NCBI GenBank assembly: GCA_963205455.1
Contig: CAUJJL010000194.1
Location: 1-33,312, forward strand
Direction of reading: 5' to 3'
DNA: 33,312 nt
Origin: Verrucomicrobiota bacterium
GTDB taxonomy: Bacteria > Verrucomicrobiota > Verrucomicrobiia > Opitutales > Opitutaceae
Below are positions 9,155 to 16,600 of the stretch, piece after piece. The notes beneath the pieces were generated by a model that saw nothing but the letters and a program-made list of their open reading frames with translations, searched no databases and had not been told where the DNA came from. Within the stretch, counting starts at the first letter, position 1. Each line of letters begins with the position of its first letter. A program made the translations under genes and the position numbers.

Positions 9155-10405
9155 TCAATGCGCTGAATTCAGTTCGTGCAGGGCGCTGAAAACCTTTTCC
9201 CACAATGCCTCCGCACACTGCTCCGCCCGGAATCGAGGTGCCCCTTTCTCCGCCTTATCGCGAAGTGCCGGAAGATTGCTCAATGCGGAGCGAACGGCAT
9301 CAACCATCGCCGCGGGCTCCCATTTTGAAGCCGACACGACACCGAGACCGTACTCGGCCCCCTGGCGTGCGGGCACGGTCTGCGGCGAGACCACGATCAC
9401 TTTTCCCACGGATGCCGCTTCGGTGAAGACTCCGGAAGATCCCACGCCGTAGAAAGTCGGCGCATAGGGCAAGAGCACGATGTCCGCCTCCCCCAGGAGA
9501 GCATAATAGTCGTCGGCAGACAACGCACCCTCCACGAGCCTCACTCCCGAACCTGGAGTCGCGGCAAGCTTGTCCAACTGCGCCAATGCAGGTCCCAGTC
9601 CGTTCGAAGGCGCGCTCGCACGATTCTGGACCTGGATGACAAATCGCGGTCGTGGTGAAATCCGGGAGCAGCGATTGATCACGTCCGGCAGGAAATGAAA
9701 TCCACGCAGCGGACTCGTATGCCCCTGATAGACGATCACCGGAGCTGATTCGTCACCGAGTGATTTCGTTTCAAGCCTGGCCAGGAGCGGGGCTACGTCC
9801 ATCGGATTTGGCAGTTCCAACACGGGTACCCCAATGATCTGATGATAGGCGGCCGCCAGTTCCCGCGTGTCCGCGCAGATCAGGGATCTCGGCTGGATCT
9901 CCTTCAGCGCGCGCCCCGCAAAGCGGTAGTAGAGCGCGATCAACTCCTTGTTCGCACGCTTCTGCACGTAGTCCATCGCATGATTCAAATACCTCAGCAT
10001 GACGGCTACCGCGGGTCGCTCCGAAGCGGGCATCGACGCGAGCCAGCGAACAACGGCATGCAGTTGGTTCTGGAGAAGATTCGGGAGGTAGATCAAATCC
10101 GCGGATGAAATTTGCTCCGCCGGGATCGATTGCAGATCGACCAGAAACGCGTCATTGGCCGCGTGAAAGTTCTCCATCGCCCACACCGCTGGGTCCTTCG
10201 CAAACTCCTGAAAAATGTCGTGCGTAAAGACCGGATGCGGATCGATTCCATCCACCTTGATGGTCGCCCCCTTTCGTCCATAAAGCTCAACTCCGATTCC
10301 GCGGCGCTTCAGTTCACGAATCAGTTGTTCATCGTGATTCGCGTAGTGCCCGCCCTGTCCGGAAAGCTGGGGATCAAGCAGATGAACTCGCATGGATTTG
10401 TTCAC
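9155..10405 (-). CDS. GT-B fold glycosyltransferase, GT4-like
   Basis: A 416-residue cytoplasmic glycosyltransferase of the two-Rossmann (GT-B) type. The N-terminal acceptor domain opens with RVHLLDPQLSGQGGHYANHD (glycine-rich loop). The C-terminal nucleotide-sugar domain begins near VIVYQGHTSPLRGFHFLP (about 225) and carries the ADIVLLPY and YGVGSSGVFTEAASVGKVIVV segments (about 310-350), equivalent to the donor-binding EX7E region of GT4 enzymes. There is no signal peptide. The start is uncertain: GTG at 10405 or ATG at 10393 (MRVHLLD), neither with a clear ribosome site. It lies 68 bases downstream of a GHMP sugar kinase on the same strand, so both may contribute to a surface polysaccharide or lipopolysaccharide. 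Donor and acceptor sugars are unknown. Confidence 0.8.
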   Translation of the reverse strand: MNKSMRVHLLDPQLSGQGGHYANHDEQLIRELKRRGIGVELYGRKGATIKVDGIDPHPVFTHDIFQEFAKDPAVWAMENFHAANDAFLVDLQSIPAEQISSADLIYLPNLLQNQLHAVVRWLASMPASERPAVAVMLRYLNHAMDYVQKRANKELIALYYRFAGRALKEIQPRSLICADTRELAAAYHQIIGVPVLELPNPMDVAPLLARLETKSLGDESAPVIVYQGHTSPLRGFHFLPDVINRCSRISPRPRFVIQVQNRASAPSNGLGPALAQLDKLAATPGSGVRLVEGALSADDYYALLGEADIVLLPYAPTFYGVGSSGVFTEAASVGKVIVVSPQTVPARQGAEYGLGVVSASKWEPAAMVDAVRSALSNLPALRDKAEKGAPRFRAEQCAEALWEKVFSALHELNSAH

Positions 10406-10473
10406 AGGATGACCGATGCGGCCGCGGGTTCACAAGTTTCCCTCCATCGGCATGGGCAGTCGAAGGCGACGCT

Positions 10474-11460
10474 TCAACGCTGGGAAAAAATGACCTGGGA
10501 TCCCGGAGCATTCACCCGGAGATTGACGGTCGGCCGACCGCCCAGCGCCTTGCGAATTGCGTCATGATATTTGGGCTCGGCGATGAACAAAAGGAATCCG
10601 CCCTTGCCGGCTCCCAGTAGTTTCCCACCCGTAGCCCCTGCCTTCAGGCCGGCTTCGTACCACGCATCAATTTCAGGCAACGTGACGGATCCCGCCTCTT
10701 TCTTGAGTTCCCAACCCGCGTGCAGGAGTTCTCCGAACTTCGTAATCGGTCGGTCTGATGCAAGGTAGTCCACTCCATCGTGCGCCAGTTGGGAGAGCTT
10801 GCAGAAGGCACGTGTACGATCCTCCGGAGTCGCCTTCACCTCCTGAGCATGAACAGAAAAGCTGTCCCGTTGAATTTCCGTGTAGATGAGCAGCATGTGC
10901 TGCTCCAGTGACTCGATGCGCTCCTTCGGCAAGGGAATAGGCTGAACCTGGTAGCTTCCGCCGTGATTGAATTGAACGAGTGTAAGCCCACCGAAGGCCG
11001 CGGCGATCTGGTCCTGCCATCCGCCCGCCTCACCCAGTATCACCCGCTCAATCTCGATCGCCTCGTCCGCAAGATCGCGTGTCGAGCGGAACCGCCCGCA
11101 ATGGGCGTGCAGGGCCTGGAGCATCGCCACCACAAAGGTGGAGGACGATCCCAATCCCGTTCGCGCGGGGAGATCTGCCATCACATGCATCTCCACGCCC
11201 GAGGAAATGCCGAGCTTTTCAAGCGCCGCCCGCATGGCAGGATGGCGGATCTCGGCCGTCGAATTGACCGCCTCATTGCGCCGATAGCACAGGCGGATCC
11301 TGTGGTCGAAGTACTCCTCCAGGAATGGCTGCACCGTCACATGGGTGAATCGATTCACCGCGGTGACCAATACCGCTCCTCCATGTTTTCTGAAATGATC
11401 GGGAAAATCCGTCCCGCCACCAAGAAAGCTCACTCGGACCGGCGCACGTGCGATCACCAT
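10474..11460 (-). CDS. GHMP-family sugar kinase, D-glycero-D-manno-heptose-7-phosphate kinase-like
   Basis: An ATP-dependent small-molecule kinase of the GHMP superfamily. The product begins MVIARAPVRVSFLGGGTDFP, the motif-1 substrate-binding N-terminus typical of HddA/FKP-like sugar kinases. The phosphate-binding motif 2 is PARTGLGSSSTFVVAML (about residues 98-114), and motif 3 near the C-terminus is KLLGAGKGGFLLF. I chose ATG 11460 (328 aa) because homology starts exactly there, with GGGA nearby. The frame stays open upstream to ATG 11580 and GTG 11598, which would add about 40-46 low-complexity residues. The closest functional guess is heptose-7-phosphate kinase for GDP-heptose made for surface glycans, but a fucose or other sugar kinase is possible. 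It is paired with the downstream glycosyltransferase. The 253 bases between this start and the next gene upstream hold no other recognisable feature. Confidence 0.85.
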   Translation of the reverse strand: MVIARAPVRVSFLGGGTDFPDHFRKHGGAVLVTAVNRFTHVTVQPFLEEYFDHRIRLCYRRNEAVNSTAEIRHPAMRAALEKLGISSGVEMHVMADLPARTGLGSSSTFVVAMLQALHAHCGRFRSTRDLADEAIEIERVILGEAGGWQDQIAAAFGGLTLVQFNHGGSYQVQPIPLPKERIESLEQHMLLIYTEIQRDSFSVHAQEVKATPEDRTRAFCKLSQLAHDGVDYLASDRPITKFGELLHAGWELKKEAGSVTLPEIDAWYEAGLKAGATGGKLLGAGKGGFLLFIAEPKYHDAIRKALGGRPTVNLRVNAPGSQVIFSQR

Positions 11461-11713
11461 GCTGTCCCGAGTACCTGCAACGGATGACGTACCACCACCC
11501 CGGAAAGGAGCTCCGCTTTGACCCGCTCCGCGCTCAGCACCTATCCGCGTAGGACTTGTTGAAAGCGTGGCGAGGGACATCCCCCATTCCAACGGCACAC
11601 AGCACCCAAATGTTTAGCGGAATCCGACTATTCTGAAAAACTGTGGCAACTGCAGTCCGCGTTACATGCGCTTCGGATTTGATTTGCGCCCCGACCGTGG
11701 CGGCGGGGTTCGT

Positions 11714-12868
11714 CTAGGGGGCGTGCGGCAGCAAAGGTTGCAGCAACTCCTTGTCCGCCGATAGGCGTACCTCTCCCGCGGGGCCCTCGAAGCGCATGCG
11801 GGCGAGACCCACACTCCAGAATTTGCGGTCCGTGCGCTCCGCGGTGTACAGCACCGTGAAGGTGCCATCTTCCTCCGGAATCAGGCAAAGCGGTGTCCGG
11901 ATGTCCTTCGACCATGTGGTGGTACCCGGCGGAATTACCGGGGCACTGCGCCCGCGCATCCAATGCGTGCCGTCTGTCGAAAACGCATAGCCGATGTGGT
12001 ACGCCTCCTTGCCATAATACGCACCCACATCCGGAACCTCCGGCGGACGCTCCGCGCAATTGTCGTAGATCGCGAGATACGGACCACCGTCAAATTGATA
12101 AACAAGTGGATTCTCAATGAACATCGGTTCGATGGGCGACGGATTGAGCGCGGACAGACGCGTCCATGGACCGGTTATTGACGGTGCCGTCGCAAGGCCT
12201 ACCCGCCACGGGGAGATTGGAGCGTAGTTGTGTCCGCCATACAAGGCCACCCAACGATCACCAACCTTGTAGGGGAAAAAGGAATCCACGCCCTGCTGCC
12301 CCTCCCAAGGCTCGGAGGACGCATCCTTTTCAAAAATCACCTGATCGTTCCTGTAGGGCCCGGCAATGCCGCCGCGCCCCCTCTCCACAGAAACAGCACG
12401 CCAGATCATGCCATCGTTGTGCCCGCCCTTTTCGCCCGGTCCCGCCCCGCGGTAGCTGACATAGAAAAGTGTCCACCGCCCCTCGTTTTCATCGTAAATT
12501 GGAAACGGTGACCAAAAGCACATCCGTGGATTCGTCGCCGAACGGACACCATCGGACTGGAGGAGGGTCGACAGCCGCTTCCAATGACGCGCATCCGGAC
12601 TGGTCCAATGGCCAAAGCGCATCGCGACCATGAAGGCCTCTCCGTACATCTCAGCAACAAACAGGTGATAGGTGCCGTCTACCTTGACGGCCAAGCCGCC
12701 CTCAAAGCCATACTTGTTGTCGCGGCTGCCGGAGTGATCGAAATCAATCACGGGCTCGGCTTCAGCATGGACAAGCTTCAGTGTATCCTCCGGAGAAACG
12801 GCAGAAGCACGCACGCACGCGGTCGCCAGCAGCAGCGCACCCATCACGGCAACAAATCTCACATCCAT
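11714..12868 (-). CDS. Secreted GH43/GH32-like five-bladed propeller glycosidase (putative)
   Basis: A 384-residue exported protein, the last gene of the catabolic cluster. ATG 12868 is chosen because it opens a clean signal peptide (MDVRFVAVMGALLLATACVRA); the frame extends to 13054 but would then overlap the preceding gene. The mature part shows repeats typical of the arabinanase/invertase propeller clan: GTYHLFVAEMYG, FGHWTSPDARHWKR, EGRWTLFYVSYRG, GDRWVALYGGHN, GGPYLAIYDN and GYAFSTDGTHW. These are the blade strands seen in GH43, GH32, GH68 and related uncharacterised families. Candidate acidic catalytic residues are in VIDFDHSG and FIENPLV, but I cannot assign them with confidence. It probably hydrolyses a glycoside or sits in a related non-hydrolytic family. 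The gap to the DUF1080 gene is 52 bases. Confidence 0.72.
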   Translation of the reverse strand: MDVRFVAVMGALLLATACVRASAVSPEDTLKLVHAEAEPVIDFDHSGSRDNKYGFEGGLAVKVDGTYHLFVAEMYGEAFMVAMRFGHWTSPDARHWKRLSTLLQSDGVRSATNPRMCFWSPFPIYDENEGRWTLFYVSYRGAGPGEKGGHNDGMIWRAVSVERGRGGIAGPYRNDQVIFEKDASSEPWEGQQGVDSFFPYKVGDRWVALYGGHNYAPISPWRVGLATAPSITGPWTRLSALNPSPIEPMFIENPLVYQFDGGPYLAIYDNCAERPPEVPDVGAYYGKEAYHIGYAFSTDGTHWMRGRSAPVIPPGTTTWSKDIRTPLCLIPEEDGTFTVLYTAERTDRKFWSVGLARMRFEGPAGEVRLSADKELLQPLLPHAP

Positions 12869-12920
12869 GGAGCACCCGTTCTGTACAATCACCATGGAGA
12901 CAAGATGACGGAAAGGCTGC

Positions 12921-13658
12921 TCACGGCAAACGCCGCAGAAGGATATCCTTGAACTGAACGTGCATGGGAGGCCCCTTGTGCAATTGCAGCGCGAGGATGC
13001 CCGCCGCAGAGCCCTTCGCCGGATCGTCGTCGATGACATCAGCCGTGACGACACCGTTCAGGATGTGACGCAGGTGGTTGCCGTTCGCGACAATGATCAA
13101 CTCATTCCAGCCATCGCGATCAAATGCCGCCTCGACTGCAGCCTTCGGCGCCGCATTTCCAATGACCTCGATCTTTGGCTTGTTGTCTGCCCCGGGAAGC
13201 AGCTTCACACGCTCGCCTGGTTTCGCGAGAATGCCGCGCCCTCTCTCCTCATAGAGCATGCCGACATAGCGACCGGCCGCATCCATGTCGCCCTGATAGC
13301 CACCGACAACCCAACCCGATGCGTCAAGTACCTTGCTGCGATACTGAATCCCTGAATTGGCCGTACGCTGCTCGTTGTTGTCGAGGAATCGAAAAGTCGC
13401 GCGCAGCTCAAAATTCTTCAATTCCCCTCCTTTCCAAATCAGGAAAGTATTCGTGTTGATGGGCGCATCGGCGCGTGTACGCCCGTCAATGACTCCGTTC
13501 TGTACCGACCAGAGGCTGGAGTTGCCCTCCCAGCCACGGAGATCCTTGCCATTGAACAAGGGCACAAAAGAGGCCGGAGCCTCCGCACGTGAAACAAGAG
13601 CCAGGACGGCGTTGATGAGTATGAAAACAAGCGTTCGCATGGTAATGGTTGGAGTCAT
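12921..13658 (-). CDS. DUF1080 (3-keto-disaccharide hydrolase/lyase family) secreted protein
   Basis: A 245-residue protein with an N-terminal signal peptide (TLVFILINAVLALVSRA) and a single DUF1080 concanavalin-like jelly-roll domain. The family-defining features are the opening FVPLFNGKDLRGWEG (about residues 30-44), the central TANSGIQYRSKV, GYQGDMDA and the closing LQLHKGPPMHVQFKDI. Members of this family act on 3-keto-glycosides, cleaving the glycosidic bond after the sugar has been oxidised at C3, without a classical glycosidase acid/base pair. The gene starts at ATG 13658, 6 bases after the stop of the giant fusion gene; GAGAAG overlaps that stop, so translation is probably coupled. 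A second ATG at 13640 lacks a ribosome site. Its close tie to a dehydrogenase-type protein suggests oxidation is supplied outside the cytoplasm. Confidence 0.9.
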   Translation of the reverse strand: MTPTITMRTLVFILINAVLALVSRAEAPASFVPLFNGKDLRGWEGNSSLWSVQNGVIDGRTRADAPINTNTFLIWKGGELKNFELRATFRFLDNNEQRTANSGIQYRSKVLDASGWVVGGYQGDMDAAGRYVGMLYEERGRGILAKPGERVKLLPGADNKPKIEVIGNAAPKAAVEAAFDRDGWNELIIVANGNHLRHILNGVVTADVIDDDPAKGSAAGILALQLHKGPPMHVQFKDILLRRLP

Positions 13659-13664
13659 GTCTTC

Positions 13665-16600
13665 TCAATTGGGATGAGAATGATTGCCGTTTGGAACGGG
13701 TGGGCCCGCAGGAGCAACCGCAGCCGCTGGTGGAAGCGACGCATTGAGCTGCCGTGTAACGATCAACTGGCCCCACATCAGCGTCCAGTGGCCGGGGAAA
13801 GTGCAGACATATTCATAGATGCCTTCCTCCGACGGTGCCGTCAGCGTGATCGTCTCTGACTGACCCGCGTCCAGCAATCGCGTCGCGGCAAGGATATCCG
13901 GCGACGCAGGCACATAGGCCCGCCCCTGCGCATCAAGTTTTTCAGGACTCATCACCACCGCTGCGTTCGCCACCCGCTCCCGCGCACCCGGCTTTACGAT
14001 GACCAGGTTGTGCAGCATGGAATCCTCGTTCTCGAGCGTGATCCTGAACGGTTTGCCTGCCTCCACAACAAGCCGGAGCGTGTCATAACGCATCTCCTCA
14101 TGCACGGTACGTACCGTAAATACCGGCACACTCAAGCGGATCAAACGTTCGCGGAGTGGAGCGACCCTGTCGCCCGGCAATTGATCGAGAAACTCCCGGG
14201 TGGTTTGCGCCAAGTCGAGAAATTCCGGCGTCGTCCTCTCGGCTGCAGTGTAGCTCTCAGCCCAGGCGACCAGAGCCTCTCCCAAAAGGGGGGCACTCGA
14301 GGAGTGCCAGGCGTTTCGTGGAAGCTGCCGCATTCCGCTGACTGCCGTCGGAACATTCTGCTTCGCTGAAATCAGCGCAGTCAGTGCCTCAAAAACAGCT
14401 TCAGGTTCGCGGCGGCAGCTCACCGCCGCTCGAATGGCAGCTGCCTGCAGTGCGGAGGTTTCCTTTGTCAACTCAGCCAGCGGAGCAAGCAAGGGAATGA
14501 GAAGCGGCAATGCCCTCGCCCGCAGCTCCACATCAGCCAAAGAGGGGATTCCACTGACCAGCGCCAGGATCGCTGCCTGTCCGTGCGACGCCTCAGTCCA
14601 TGCCGTATCAAAGGAACCGTCTGCCGCCACCAGCGCCGCCCAGCCAAAGGGCTGCACATCCGCTGTCTCCTCAATTGCGAATGCTGCGAGGCGCCCACGA
14701 ACCGCTTTCAACTCAACTGACGGCCGATTGGCCAACAATCGTGCCATTGCCCGACGATCATTGTCACCCGTCTGCTTCAGATAGCCAAGGAGCAGTTCCG
14801 CCCCAGACCTCTTCTCCGATTGTACCAGTTCCTCCAGAACTTCGGCGCGCGTCGCCTGACTCACACCCGTTCGCTTCACCAGTTGTTCGCGCACCCGGTC
14901 ATTGCGCTTCATCCCTAGCAGGTCCTGAATCGGAACGGTTCGCAGGAGAAACTCGATCTTCATCGGATTCTCCTTTTCCAATGCGGCGACGTCCTCAAGT
15001 TGCGAGATCCAGTGGGGACGCAACTGCTTGAGCGTCTCTCCCAGCGTGTAGTCGAGGTAGTAATCAAACGGTCGACCGATCGACGCGAGTGCCGCATCAA
15101 CCGCTTCCGGAGAAGAAATGAAGCTGGCCGCACGAATCGCGTGAAGGCGCACGCGTGGATTCTCGTCCGCTGCCTGAACCTTGAGAAGTTGCACGGCATC
15201 TGGAATACGATCACGCCAGTAGCAAAGCACACGTGTCGCCGCCGCCCGCACGTTCGGCTCCGGATACCTCAGCAGCCTGCGCAGAAGCGGTGCGTCGACG
15301 ACGTTGTGCCATTGATGAAGCCAAAGCACCTCGGTCAACTGGTGCGCATAGTCCGGATCATTCGGATTGAGCCGCTTCATCCATGCGTCCGCAGCCGCCA
15401 TCACCTTGCCCGCCTCGTGCTTGCCGAGTTCAATCTTCGCCAATTCCCGCACGTGATTCTCCGGCTCCTTCAGGAGGTCGAGCAGCGTCTCGATCGACTG
15501 ACCATAGATCTTCGGCTGCTTGAGAAGCGGCCGATCTTCGCAGATGATGCGGTAGATGCGGCCGTGGATCGCATCGCGATTGGGGTCACGCAGGTGATGC
15601 TGCATGTGTCCGATGATTGGATTGTGCCAGTCGAGAATGTACAGCCCGCCGTCCGGGCCGACACTGATCCCGACGGGCCGGAAATTGGGATCTGAAGATG
15701 AAAGCAGATCCGGCAGGCGTTCTCCGTGGAGCCCTGAACCGTCTTCCACGACCTTCACGCGATAGAATCCCTGGAAACCAATGACGTTTCCATTGATGAA
15801 GTTTCCCTGGAACTCATCCGGAAACTGTCGCGTCGTGATGATCGCGCTCGCTGCCGAGGGGCGCGCCGGACGCGTCCAAAACTGTTTCATCTTCGGATGC
15901 TTCGCAGGATAATCAATCTTTCCGCTGAACGCCGCTCCAAAGAACGTTTCGTTGCCCGTGGCGTCGACAATCAGGTCGTTGCCCCAACGGTCGAATGTCC
16001 TTCCGTGAGGGTTCATGAAATTGTACGAGGCGTAGGTCTCGATCTTCTGCGTGAGCGGCTCATAGCGGTAGACCGCGCCGTCGATGTTGCGCAGCACGCC
16101 GTTGCGGGTCTCAATCTGGCTGCGCAGGAAAACACCATCGCTCAGGTAGATCGCACCTCCCGGTTCATATGCGAGGGAGTTGGCCGTGTGATGGGAATCC
16201 GCGGAGTCGAGGCCCATCACAACGCGCTCCTTCCAATCGGCGCGCCCATCGCCATCCGTGTCCCGCACATACCACAAGTCGGGCGCCTGCATGAGAAGGA
16301 TTCCATCCTTGAAGAACTGAAACCCTGTCGGACAATTCAGGTCGTCCATGAAGTGCGAACACTTGTCCGCCCTGCCGTCGCCATCCGTGTCCTCGAAAAT
16401 CAGCAGGCTGTCTCCCTTTTCCGACGTCGGTGTGCGCTCCGGATAGCTGGGCCATACGGAAACCCACAGACGCCCGCGCGTATCCCAGGCCATCTGCACC
16501 GGTTTCACGAGTTCGGGAAATTCCTTTTCGCTCGCGAAGAGATTCACCTTCAAACCGGGCGACACCGTCATCTTCTGGATCGCCTCCTCCCCGCTCAGGA

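Noticed and set aside
12869..13054. N-terminal extension of the GH43-like gene up to 13054
   Set aside because: It would overlap the DUF1080 gene by more than 130 bases and hide an excellent signal peptide that begins at ATG 12868.
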